In this document: positions 41,915 through 49,614 of the stretch, piece after piece | Layout of the letters: each line of letters opens with the position of its first letter | Position numbering within the stretch: the stretch's first letter is position 1 | NCBI RefSeq assembly: GCF_037911135.1 | Contig: NZ_JBBLYU010000005.1 | Span: 124,001 to 188,000 of the forward strand | DNA from: Phaeobacter sp. A36a-5a | Lineage (GTDB): Bacteria > Pseudomonadota > Alphaproteobacteria > Rhodobacterales > Rhodobacteraceae | DNA length: 64,000 nt | Reading direction: 5' to 3' | Notes under the pieces: generated by a model | The model's input: the letters and a program-made list of their open reading frames with translations, nothing else | Databases searched by the model: none | Told to the model about the DNA's origin: nothing | Position numbers and translations under genes: made by a program

Positions 41915-42922
41915 ATGACCGCAACCGAAACCCTGACCCTTGCCGAAATCGAAGACCTGGCCTTCCGCGTGTTGGTCAAGGCCGGCACCTCCGAAGCCAA
42001 CGCCCGCCCCCTTGCTGTTGCAACCGCCATGACCGAAGCCGATGGCGTCGCCTCGCACGGGCTGGCCTATATCCCGATCTATGCCCAGCATGTCGAATGT
42101 GGAAAGGTGGATGGTCAGGCAAAGCCGGTTGTGGATCAGCCCCGCCCGGCGGTTGTCACCGTGGACGCAGCGACCGGTTTTGCCCATAGCGCCATTGATC
42201 TCGGCTTTGAAAAACTGATCCCGCTGGCCCGCGAGATGGGGGTTGCGGTTCTGGCGGTGAACAACTCCTACAACTGCGGTGTCCTCGGAGTTCACACGCA
42301 ACGGCTGGCGCAGGCAGGATTGCTTGGCATCGGTTTCACCAATGCGCCCGCCTCGATCGCGCCCTCCGGCGGTGCGAAGCCGGTTGTCGGCACCAACCCC
42401 TTCTCGATCGCGGCCCCGGACGCAGACGGGAATGCCGCGCTGCTGATCGACCAGTCCGCCAGCACAATTGCCAAGAGCGAAGTTATGAAACACGCCCGGG
42501 AGGGCAAAGCGGTCCCCGAAGGCTGGGTGCTGGATGCTGACGGGCAACCAACCACCAATCCCGAGGCCGGGCTCAAGGGGTCAATGGTTCCTTCCGGCGG
42601 ATACAAGGGCGTCGGCATCGCCTTGACTGTTGAACTGATGGCGGCTGCCATGACCGGCGCGACCCTCGGCTCCGTCGCCAGCCCCTTCTCTGGCACCGCG
42701 GGTGGGCCACCAAAAACCGGCCAGTTCTTCATTGCGATCGATCCGGCAGCAACCTCGGGCGGCGCATTCCACGACCGGCTGACCGACCTGATCGCATCAA
42801 TCCATGATCAGGATGGCGCACGGCTGCCGGGCGATGGACGTCGTGGCTGCCGCACACGTGCCGCGTCTGAAGGCGTCGCCGTGAACGCCGCACTGCTGGA
42901 GAAGGTCCGCGACCTTCTCTGA
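41915..42922 (+). CDS. Ldh-family (malate/lactate dehydrogenase 2 type) oxidoreductase
   Basis: A 335-residue NAD(P)-dependent enzyme of the LDH2/MDH2 fold; ATG 41915 begins TATETLTLAEIEDLA, and an upstream in-frame start at 41882 is less likely. GVASHGLAYIP (Ser47-His48) and PVVGTNPFSIAAP are intact. Where many members have a catalytic NxxHxG, this one has Asn117-Ser-Tyr-Asn-Cys-Gly. The family covers 2-hydroxy acid dehydrogenases (sulfolactate, ureidoglycolate) and cyclic imine reductases such as DpkA (pyrroline- and piperideine-2-carboxylate). In this operon either an imino acid reduction or hydroxy acid oxidation is plausible. A perfect hairpin terminator follows. Confidence 0.85.
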   Translation: MTATETLTLAEIEDLAFRVLVKAGTSEANARPLAVATAMTEADGVASHGLAYIPIYAQHVECGKVDGQAKPVVDQPRPAVVTVDAATGFAHSAIDLGFEKLIPLAREMGVAVLAVNNSYNCGVLGVHTQRLAQAGLLGIGFTNAPASIAPSGGAKPVVGTNPFSIAAPDADGNAALLIDQSASTIAKSEVMKHAREGKAVPEGWVLDADGQPTTNPEAGLKGSMVPSGGYKGVGIALTVELMAAAMTGATLGSVASPFSGTAGGPPKTGQFFIAIDPAATSGGAFHDRLTDLIASIHDQDGARLPGDGRRGCRTRAASEGVAVNAALLEKVRDLL

Positions 42923-42950
42923 TCCGTCGCGAGGAACACAAGACACCACG

Positions 42951-42978
42951 ATAAAGGAGGTCATATGGCCTCCTTTAT
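42951..42978. terminator. Bidirectional terminator between convergent operons
   Basis: ATAAAGGAGG (42951-42960) and CCTCCTTTAT (42969-42978) are perfect 10-bp arms around an 8-nt loop. A T-rich arm flanks the stem on both strands. It lies between the Ldh-type gene (plus) and the DMGDH-like gene (minus) and should serve both. Confidence 0.8.
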
Positions 42979-42993
42979 TCGTTCTCCTGAACG

Positions 42994-45414
42994 CTAGCCC
43001 CGCAGAATGGCACCATCTGCGTCGAACGGCGGTCGCTCCAAAATGACCGCCCGGTGTGGACGCCCCAGGACCATGACCTCCACCGCATCACCGGGCATTG
43101 CCTCTCGAACAAAGCCAAGCGCCAGCGACATGCCCACGCTGTATCCATAGGCGCCCGAGGTTACGCGGCCGATCCCCTTACCATCCTTGAAAATAGGCTC
43201 TCCGCCGGTCGCATCAGCATTGGAAGCTGCCGTTCCGGCCTCATCCAGATGCAGCAGAACCATCCGTTCACGTGCCGGGTTCTCGAGGACCTTTTCTGCG
43301 GCAGCTTTGTTCAGGAAGTCTTTTTGCAACTTGCAAAGCCGGTCCAGCCCGACCTCCTGCGGCCAGTATTCCGGGCTATATTCCCGGCTCCAAGAGCCGT
43401 AACCTTTTTCGATCCGCAAGGACATCAACGCCCGACTCCCGACAGGACCTGCGCCGAACTCCTCACCAGCAGCCAGGAGCGCCGAGTAGAGACGCGGCTG
43501 ATCTTCGCGCCTGCAATGCAGCTCCCATCCCAGATCGCCGGTGAAAGAAACCCGTAGTGCAAGCACCTGAATCCCGGCAAGATCAATCCAAGCCGAACGC
43601 ATGAACGGAAACTCATCGGTCGAGAGGGAGGTATTTGTCAGGCGTTGCAGCATCTCACGTGATTTCGGCCCCGCGACATTGAAACCGCAGATCTCGTCTG
43701 TCAGCGACACGAACATAGTGCCTTCTGGCAGCGGCACCTCCTTGAAGAATCGCTTGTGATAGCGCTCGGCCATGCCGGATCCGATGATCCAGAACTCATC
43801 CTCAGAAACACGGGTCACCGTGAAATCCCCGGCAATCCCACCGCGTTTCGAAATCAGCGGCGTGAGGCAGGACCGTCCCACCGCATTTGGCATCGCATTG
43901 GCAAAGACCGCGTTCAGCCATTCTTCGGCCCCGGGCCCCGCACACCGGTATTTGGCAAAGTTGGATATGTCGATAATGCCCGCACGGGACCGCAACATTC
44001 TGCACTCATCGCCAACGGGTCCCCACCAGTTCTGACGGGTGAACCCATTGGTATCCTTGGCGCCGGGCGCTTCTGCAAACCAGAGGGGATGTTCCCAACC
44101 GGCGTTGAGGCCAAAGACCGCGCCCATTTCCGCCTGTTGCTCATATATCGGCCGCGTCCGTGCCGGGCGACCAGCGCTGCGTTCTTCATTGGGAAAATGG
44201 ATGGCAAAGCGATGGGCATATTGATCCCGCACCCGCGCCTTGGTGAAATCTTTGGTCGCCCAACTGCCAAACCGCGCCATGTCCCAGGCGAACATATCAT
44301 ATTGGGTCTCACCCTCGATGATCCATTGCGCCGCCATCAGCCCCATACCGCCGGACTGCGAGAAACCCGGAATAATGCCATTGCAGCAGAAATATCCATC
44401 AATTTCGGGCACCGGCCCCATCAGGACATTGGCGTCCGGCGACCAGATCATCGGACCATTGATGACACGCTTGATGCCAGCGTCACCAACCGCAGGCAGG
44501 CGTTCGATGGCGTTCATCATGTTCTCTTCGATCCGCTCCAGATCATCTGGAAAGAGATCATGTGCAAAGTCGAGCGGCGTGCCCTCCTCGGCCCAGAACT
44601 TCATATCCTTTTCATAGGCGCCAACCAGCAGCCCCTGCCCTTCTTGCCGCAGATAATACTCACCGTCCCGGTCACTGACGGATGGCAGGCGGGTCCCATG
44701 CGCGGCCACGGCAGCCATGGTCTCGGTAACGAAATACTGATGCTCAGTTGGCTGCAACGGCAGCTCGATCCCCGCCAGCGCCGCGACCTCGCGGCCCCAG
44801 AGCCCTGCCGCATTCACCACCCAAGGCGTGCGGATATCTCCTTTGGTCGTCTTAACAATCCAGCTGCCATCGTCTTGCTGCTCGGTCGCCGTCACAGGGG
44901 TGAAACGATGGATTTCGGCGCCCCGCTGGCGCGCCCCGAGGGCATAGGCATTCGTCACGCCAGAGGGATCCACATTGCCACCATCGGGTTCATACATAAC
45001 ACAGCGGATGCCATCGTAATTGACCAGCGGGTTCAGGCGCCTGGCCTCCTCGATGCTGATCTCGTAAAAATTCATCCCATAGAGCTTGGCCTTTGCGGCC
45101 TGCAACCTCAGCTGGTGTTCACGTTCCACTGTCTGCGCCAAATAGAGGGACCCAGGCTGAAATACGCCACAGCTCTGTCCGGTCTCAGCTTCCAGTTCCT
45201 TGTAGAGAGACATCGTATAGTGCTGGATACGGCTGATATTGGTGCTGTCATGCAACCCGTGGATATTTGCCGCCGCGTGCCAAGTGGACCCGGACGTCAA
45301 CTCGTTCCGCTCCAGCAGCACCACATCTGACCATCCCAGTTTGGTCAGGTGGTAGAGGATTGAACACCCAATAACCCCTCCACCGATGACAACTGCCTGT
45401 GCTTCTCTACGCAT
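42994..45414 (-). CDS. Dimethylglycine dehydrogenase-like FAD/folate enzyme
   Basis: An 806-residue flavoenzyme with an N-terminal DAO-type FAD domain (AVVIGGGVIGCSILYHL) and a C-terminal GcvT-like folate domain (about residues 430-800, with GIIDISNFAKYRCAGPGAEEWLN and RIEKGYGSWSREYSPEYWP). SGSTWHAAANIHG places His46 where dimethylglycine and sarcosine dehydrogenases attach FAD covalently. Such enzymes remove one N-methyl group and load it on tetrahydrofolate. ATG 45414 has AAGGGAGC upstream. It follows the Rieske oxygenase and 79-residue gene in one direction, so dimethylglycine, or another dimethyl amino acid made by the oxygenase, is the likely substrate. Confidence 0.85.
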   Translation of the reverse strand: MRREAQAVVIGGGVIGCSILYHLTKLGWSDVVLLERNELTSGSTWHAAANIHGLHDSTNISRIQHYTMSLYKELEAETGQSCGVFQPGSLYLAQTVEREHQLRLQAAKAKLYGMNFYEISIEEARRLNPLVNYDGIRCVMYEPDGGNVDPSGVTNAYALGARQRGAEIHRFTPVTATEQQDDGSWIVKTTKGDIRTPWVVNAAGLWGREVAALAGIELPLQPTEHQYFVTETMAAVAAHGTRLPSVSDRDGEYYLRQEGQGLLVGAYEKDMKFWAEEGTPLDFAHDLFPDDLERIEENMMNAIERLPAVGDAGIKRVINGPMIWSPDANVLMGPVPEIDGYFCCNGIIPGFSQSGGMGLMAAQWIIEGETQYDMFAWDMARFGSWATKDFTKARVRDQYAHRFAIHFPNEERSAGRPARTRPIYEQQAEMGAVFGLNAGWEHPLWFAEAPGAKDTNGFTRQNWWGPVGDECRMLRSRAGIIDISNFAKYRCAGPGAEEWLNAVFANAMPNAVGRSCLTPLISKRGGIAGDFTVTRVSEDEFWIIGSGMAERYHKRFFKEVPLPEGTMFVSLTDEICGFNVAGPKSREMLQRLTNTSLSTDEFPFMRSAWIDLAGIQVLALRVSFTGDLGWELHCRREDQPRLYSALLAAGEEFGAGPVGSRALMSLRIEKGYGSWSREYSPEYWPQEVGLDRLCKLQKDFLNKAAAEKVLENPARERMVLLHLDEAGTAASNADATGGEPIFKDGKGIGRVTSGAYGYSVGMSLALGFVREAMPGDAVEVMVLGRPHRAVILERPPFDADGAILRG

Positions 45415-45557
45415 CTTTGCTCCCTTCAAGAGCCTATCTTAACGGAGCAGCGATCCAGACTGCCTCCGCTATCGGTTGAACCGCTTGGTGCCTGTTGCCG
45501 GTCGCACAGGTCACCATGCCAGCCGGTTTTTCAGCACAAATACCCGACTGTGACATG

Positions 45558-45797
45558 TCAGAAGCTGAGGCGCTGCACGCGCCCCCGTGCCGCAAGCCGC
45601 GCATTCAGCGGATCGGCTTCGGGCGCGCCGAGTTCCAGAGCAAAGACAAAGGCATGCGTGAGGAAAAAACAGGCCCTGTCTATATCGTCGGCCGCCTCTG
45701 CATAATCGGCGGCGAGTGAATAGAGCCGCACGAGAGCCGCGCCATCATCTGCGGCATGCGCCTGCAACAGGGCGCGATCAAGCTCATCGCGTTCCAT
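45558..45797 (-). CDS. Small conserved-looking hypothetical protein of the Rieske operon (79 aa)
   Basis: A 79-residue acidic, alanine-rich, helical protein (MERDELDRALLQAHAADDG, then LYSLAADYAEAADDIDRACFFLTHAF). The pattern of alternating Ala/Leu helices resembles a single TPR-like hairpin pair. It begins 15 nt after the Rieske oxygenase stop, and I recall similar small proteins beside such oxygenases in roseobacters. No function is known; a chaperone or regulatory partner is conceivable. The ribosome site is weak, which lowers confidence. The 143-nt gap to the DMGDH-like gene shows no other gene. Confidence 0.6.
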   Translation of the reverse strand: MERDELDRALLQAHAADDGAALVRLYSLAADYAEAADDIDRACFFLTHAFVFALELGAPEADPLNARLAARGRVQRLSF

Positions 45798-45812
45798 GGC
45801 TCAGGAACTCGC

Positions 45813-46967
45813 TCATTTTGCACGACCTTTCTGAACCTCGGTCGCCACCCAGTGATGGAAGTTATGAGTTGGCCCATCCATCACCGGAGAGAAACGGCCG
45901 CCATCGAACAACACGCCATGACGCCCCTTCTGCATGCCCTCCACCACAAAGATATCTTCCTCGAAGACGGTCTTCCACAGCTGCGCATTAGAGGCACGCA
46001 AACCATCAAGTTCCGGCGTGTCCCGCTCGCTTCTGGCATAGTATAGCTCGATATGCTCGACCGTATGCCCGCAGTCCTTCGGCTCCAGAACAATCGCGAA
46101 ACTATGGTCACGCTGCACCCCCAACAGAACGTTGGGATAGACCGCGACATATTCCGCACCCTCATCCCATTGATCACTCAGCCCGTCGAAATCCGGCAGT
46201 TTCGCACCGGCTTCGTCGGTCAGTTGGCGATAGACCAGCGTGCCCTGACCCGAGTATTTTCCCCGCTCTTCAATGTTGTAGTGGTCTTCCAACCGCGAAT
46301 AGCTGTTAAGCCCGGGGTGAACCCACGGCAGATGATAGCTCTCGCAGTAGTTTTCGACCGCCAGCTTCCAGTTGGTTGCCACCTCCAGCTTCAGCGATGA
46401 CCCTTCGCCACCGTGGTAAATCGGTGTCTCAAATTCGCGCCAGCGTTCCAGCAATGCGGCATGGGCTTCGGCGAACTCGGGCGCCTCTCCATCGACATTC
46501 ACAAAAATCACGTCTCGCCAGATATGCGCCCGGACGCGGATCAGGCCAAGCTTGCCGATGTCGACATCGACATGGGTACTCTGCCCGGGACCACCGATAT
46601 GTGGGGTCGCACGCAATGCCCCGTCGAGCCCGTAGCACCAGCTGTGATAGGGGCAACGTATGGCCCCGCGGATCTTCTGTGGCTTGTCCACCAGGATCAT
46701 ACCCCGGTGGCGGCAGGTGTTTTGAAACACGCCGATGTCACCGTTTCGGTCGCGCACCAGCAGCAGCGGCATACCAAGAAAGTCGACCGGTTTGGCATCG
46801 CCTGGTTCCGGAATATCCTTGCCAAACCCAATTCCTGACCAATTGGCAAAAAGAACCGCGCGCTTTTCCTCATCGAAGACGCGGGGGTCAACATAGTGTT
46901 CATTTGGCAGGCCGTTTGCCGTGTTTACCTCGGTCAGCACGGACGACAGGGGGGTATGCGTGTTCAT
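45813..46967 (-). CDS. Rieske non-heme iron oxygenase, betaine demethylase (GbcA)-like
   Basis: A 384-residue terminal oxygenase; ATG 46967 has GGAGAG upstream, and an in-frame ATG at 46979 is the alternative. The Rieske [2Fe-2S] site is CRHRG and CPYHSW, 18 residues apart. The mononuclear iron site is NYCESYHLPWVHPGL, with the two His and preceding Glu typical of the family. GbcA and stachydrine/carnitine oxygenases share this layout and oxidise an N-methyl group, releasing formaldehyde. The DMGDH-like gene downstream makes glycine betaine or a similar quaternary amine the likely substrate. A GbcB-type reductase is not in the window, so electrons must come from elsewhere. Confidence 0.85.
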   Translation of the reverse strand: MNTHTPLSSVLTEVNTANGLPNEHYVDPRVFDEEKRAVLFANWSGIGFGKDIPEPGDAKPVDFLGMPLLLVRDRNGDIGVFQNTCRHRGMILVDKPQKIRGAIRCPYHSWCYGLDGALRATPHIGGPGQSTHVDVDIGKLGLIRVRAHIWRDVIFVNVDGEAPEFAEAHAALLERWREFETPIYHGGEGSSLKLEVATNWKLAVENYCESYHLPWVHPGLNSYSRLEDHYNIEERGKYSGQGTLVYRQLTDEAGAKLPDFDGLSDQWDEGAEYVAVYPNVLLGVQRDHSFAIVLEPKDCGHTVEHIELYYARSERDTPELDGLRASNAQLWKTVFEEDIFVVEGMQKGRHGVLFDGGRFSPVMDGPTHNFHHWVATEVQKGRAK

Positions 46968-46992
46968 CGAACTCTCCATGGCGTGAGCTTTT

Positions 46993-47051
46993 CCCTATTG
47001 GAGGATCGGATCAATTCCGCTCAATAGGGGAAAACCTCATTCATGAATGAG
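46993..47051. promoter_or_regulatory. Two inverted repeats between the LysR gene and Rieske gene
   Basis: CCCTATTG (46993-47000) pairs with CAATAGGG (47022-47029), and CTCATTCA/TGAATGAG (47036-47051) is a perfect 16-bp palindrome. Both lie in the 89-nt gap upstream of the Rieske oxygenase, downstream of the LysR gene. They could be a LysR operator (the palindrome has suitable ATTC/GAAT arms) plus a leader hairpin, or a terminator for the LysR gene. Confidence 0.45.
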
Positions 47052-47056
47052 CCTGA

Positions 47057-47962
47057 CTAAACCGAACTGCGGCTTGCCTCCGACAGGATCCAGGCTTTCA
47101 ACTTGCGGGCATTCGGCGACAGTTCATCATCCGGCAGACCCACCAGATAGAACTCTTGCGGTGCCGGAACGCTCTGATTGCCGACAATGGCAAGCTTCTT
47201 GCTGTCGAGCATTGGCTGGATAAGCCGCTTCCAGCCAAGCGCTACGCCCGCCCCCTTACGGGCAATTTGCAACGCCACTGAATAGCTTGTCACGCGGGTG
47301 CCAACCGAAATGTCGCCCCGATGACCCAACTCGTGGAACCAGTCGGCCCAGGTGGTCCAGCTCTGACTGACGTTGTGCAGATGGATCAGCCGCTGCGCTG
47401 CCAGATCCTGTAGCGATGAGCCCGCCAGTCCTTCGGCGATATCCGGCCGGGCAACCGGGACAAGTTGATCCCGATAGATCGCCGTATGGGCCAGCGTAGC
47501 GTCGGGATCACGCCCATACCTGATAAAGAAATCGAACTCCCGCGTGTCGTGAAATGGTCGATCCTGAGTGATCTGGTGAATGTTCAAATCCGGATGATCA
47601 CGCCAAAATCGGATGATCACCGGCGACAGCCAAAGGGCTGCGACCGCCGTCGTCGATCCGACGGTCACGGCATCTTCCTCGCCCATCTGACGGGTCTTAG
47701 ACAATTGCCGCGAGATCTGCCGGAACGATGTGGCCAAAGTCTCAAACAGCGCCTGACCTTCGCGCGTCAGCTCGACACCGCGATGTTTCCGCTGGAACAA
47801 CGCCACACCCAGCTCGCCTTCGAGAGCCTTGATCTGGTGGCTGACCGCTCCGGGTGTCACAGACAGTTCCTGCGCCGCATTTTTGAAGCTCAGGTGCCGG
47901 GCTGCGGTTTCAAAGGCCGCCAATGTGGTTAGCGGCGGCAGGTCGTAGTGTCGTCTGGACAT
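47057..47962 (-). CDS. LysR-family regulator, GcvA-like
   Basis: A 301-residue LysR protein of the GcvA branch: LPPLTTLAAFETAARHLSFKNAAQELSVTPGAVSHQI at the start (the family helix-turn-helix), followed by a binding domain with GSTTAVAALWLSPVIIRFW. GcvA-like regulators control glycine and one-carbon genes. It lies 89 nt upstream of the Rieske oxygenase on the same strand, with palindromes in the gap, so it probably activates the demethylase operon. Confidence 0.84.
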   Translation of the reverse strand: MSRRHYDLPPLTTLAAFETAARHLSFKNAAQELSVTPGAVSHQIKALEGELGVALFQRKHRGVELTREGQALFETLATSFRQISRQLSKTRQMGEEDAVTVGSTTAVAALWLSPVIIRFWRDHPDLNIHQITQDRPFHDTREFDFFIRYGRDPDATLAHTAIYRDQLVPVARPDIAEGLAGSSLQDLAAQRLIHLHNVSQSWTTWADWFHELGHRGDISVGTRVTSYSVALQIARKGAGVALGWKRLIQPMLDSKKLAIVGNQSVPAPQEFYLVGLPDDELSPNARKLKAWILSEASRSSV

Positions 47963-48205
47963 GATGCGCCGCCATTCTTGGGACCAGGGATTAAGTCAGT
48001 TCACCTGAATATGAGTGGTTTTCGAATTGAATGGCAAATCCAAATGCGTTGGTGAGAGATCGTATTCATCACCTCCGGCCCCTGCCGATCCAACATCGGC
48101 CGGGGCAACCGTTCCGAAATCTATTGAAACGCCTCAAATCACGATCCCCGCACCGATAGTTCATAGGCATGAGGTAGCGCGGCACATGTGCCGCGCCATT
48201 TGCGT
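47963..48205. other. Intergenic region between two minus-strand genes
   Basis: These 243 nt follow the secreted protein gene and precede the LysR gene. A perfect 20-bp GC-rich palindrome (GCGCGGCACA then TGTGCCGCGC, 48177-48196) lies 10 nt after the secreted-protein stop and may act as its terminator hairpin, without a T-tract. The remainder is presumably the LysR promoter; no gene is seen. Confidence 0.45.
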
Positions 48206-48973
48206 TCAGTTGATTTTTCCCGGCAGGCTCAGGTCGCCCGACGCAATATCGAAAACATCCACCACGCAGAGCAACGGCGCATGCACATTTGCATTGACGC
48301 GCAGGGCCGACGTAACACCATCATACGCCACATCAACCAGAGTCACATCGCTGCGAAATCCGACCGTCACAGTCACTTCCGGCCCGTTGAACAGGGGCGT
48401 AAATCCCGGGCTATCCAGATAGATCGGAAGCCCCGGCCAGGTGGCCGGCAGCTGCGGGGTGGCGCCTTCTGGAATGTCACGCACCGCCAACGCGCCCGGC
48501 CCGCAGGCTTCGGTCGGGGTCAGAACCACCCAATGACTGTGCCACAGGAGACCGTCGTTGCCGGTATCGCCGTCGTTGTTTTCATCCACCAATGGCGTGT
48601 CGTCAAAGTCCGGGTGACTGGTTGCAGCCAGCGCGAGTATTCCGCTGCCTGCCTCAAACCCGACGGCAGCCGGGTCAAGCGAGATCGGCCAAACATAGGA
48701 GAAAACCTCAGCCCCGCCGACCGAACCGACTGCTTCGGGCGTATCCGCGCCAGCGCTGCCATTTGTCGTCATGTGGAAGGTGACAGTGTTCCCTTTGCGG
48801 TGCGCATGAGCCGCAAGAATATCAAAGGATGCCGTCTTCCCCGCATCGGATGCCGAGATAATAGCGCCCTGCTGATGCACCGCATGATCGCCATCGGCGA
48901 ACGCGCCGGTCGCGCCGATCGCGCCCGCCGCACCGAGGCCCAGGATCGCAGCCGTCACTAGAAATCGTGTCAT
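48206..48973 (-). CDS. Secreted hypothetical protein with a DxDxDG-like loop
   Basis: A 255-residue exported protein of unknown function. ATG 48973 is preceded by GGAGA, and the signal peptide TRFLVTAAILGLGAAGAIGATGAFA is clear. The mature part has HAHRKG near residue 56, an acidic loop at about residues 130-140 (DENNDGDTGND, a DxDxDG calcium-site pattern), WHSHW next to it, and two late cysteines. The His and Asp clusters suggest metal binding. It is divergent from a MarR regulator and shares two operator-like repeats with it, so it is probably induced by whatever MarR senses. Confidence 0.7.
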   Translation of the reverse strand: MTRFLVTAAILGLGAAGAIGATGAFADGDHAVHQQGAIISASDAGKTASFDILAAHAHRKGNTVTFHMTTNGSAGADTPEAVGSVGGAEVFSYVWPISLDPAAVGFEAGSGILALAATSHPDFDDTPLVDENNDGDTGNDGLLWHSHWVVLTPTEACGPGALAVRDIPEGATPQLPATWPGLPIYLDSPGFTPLFNGPEVTVTVGFRSDVTLVDVAYDGVTSALRVNANVHAPLLCVVDVFDIASGDLSLPGKIN

Positions 48974-48990
48974 TTTCGTCTCCATCTTAG

Positions 48991-49011
48991 TTAGTAGCGA
49001 CTCGCTACCAA
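48991..49011. promoter_or_regulatory. Putative MarR operator 1 (palindrome)
   Basis: GTAGCGA and TCGCTAC (48994-49008) are perfect 7-bp arms around a single C, in the 83-nt gap between the divergent secreted-protein and MarR genes. It is a suitable size for a MarR dimer site and lies close to the secreted-protein start. Confidence 0.65.
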
Positions 49012-49029
49012 ATAAGAGTTATTGCAGTT

Positions 49030-49050
49030 TTGATTTCGAGTCGATACCAA
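49030..49050. promoter_or_regulatory. Putative MarR operator 2 (diverged copy)
   Basis: This segment aligns without gaps to the first operator and shares TCG(c/a)TACCAA at its right end and TT..T..CGA.TCG overall. It begins 39 bp after the first copy and ends 6 nt before the MarR start codon, so it would allow autorepression. Confidence 0.5.
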
Positions 49051-49056
49051 TTATTC

Positions 49057-49614
49057 ATGACATCACACCACCGCATCCGCGCGCTCATCAATCGTCTGGC
49101 CCGTCTCGACGCCGCCGGGGGATGGTCTGACAGCCTGAATCCGGCCCAAACAGCGGCGCTGGACTACCTCGCGCGCGCCAATCGCTACTCACGGGCGCCC
49201 TCGCATGTGGCCGATTATCTGGGCACCACACGCGGCACCATGTCGCAAACGCTCAAGACACTCGCCCGAAAAGGGTTCGTGCGCGAAGAGCCAAAAACTG
49301 GCGATCAGCGTTCGATTTCTTACGGCGTGACAGCTGAGGGGCAGGCACTAGCCGAAGCGCCTTCGGTCATCGGCGGCGCATTGACCGCAATGCAGGACGC
49401 GGAAACCGCCGCGTTGGAAGAGGCGCTCAGCGCGACCCTGCGTGCGGCTTTGGAAGCCCGTGGCGGGCGCCCCTTTGGCCTGTGCAGGACCTGCGCCTAT
49501 CACGACGCAGGCCCTGCCGATGGGTATTGCACCCTGTTGCAGCTACCGCTGCAGCCCGGCGATCGAGATTTAATATGTGTTGAACATAAGGCGCTTTCAG
49601 ATGACACGACCTGA
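49057..49614 (+). CDS. MarR-family regulator with C-terminal cysteine cluster
   Basis: A 185-residue regulator starting at ATG 49057; an in-frame TTG at 49030 would place the second operator inside the gene. The winged helix (SHVADYLGTTRGTMSQTLKTLARKGFV, DQRSISYGVTAEG) is standard MarR. Beyond the normal end, about residue 140, comes an extension with Cys143, Cys146, His149, Cys158 and Cys174 (CRTCAYH, GYCTL, LICVEH). This could hold zinc or an Fe-S cluster, making it a redox or metal sensor. The gene overlaps the MOSC gene by 14 nt. No clear ribosome site is visible, so it may be leaderless. Confidence 0.82.
   Translation: MTSHHRIRALINRLARLDAAGGWSDSLNPAQTAALDYLARANRYSRAPSHVADYLGTTRGTMSQTLKTLARKGFVREEPKTGDQRSISYGVTAEGQALAEAPSVIGGALTAMQDAETAALEEALSATLRAALEARGGRPFGLCRTCAYHDAGPADGYCTLLQLPLQPGDRDLICVEHKALSDDTT

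Noticed and set aside
43756-45330. 524-codon open frame on the plus strand
   Set aside because: It is antisense to the DMGDH-like gene, whose FAD and GcvT motifs are clear. The antisense product has no recognisable domain and reads as a high-GC shadow frame.
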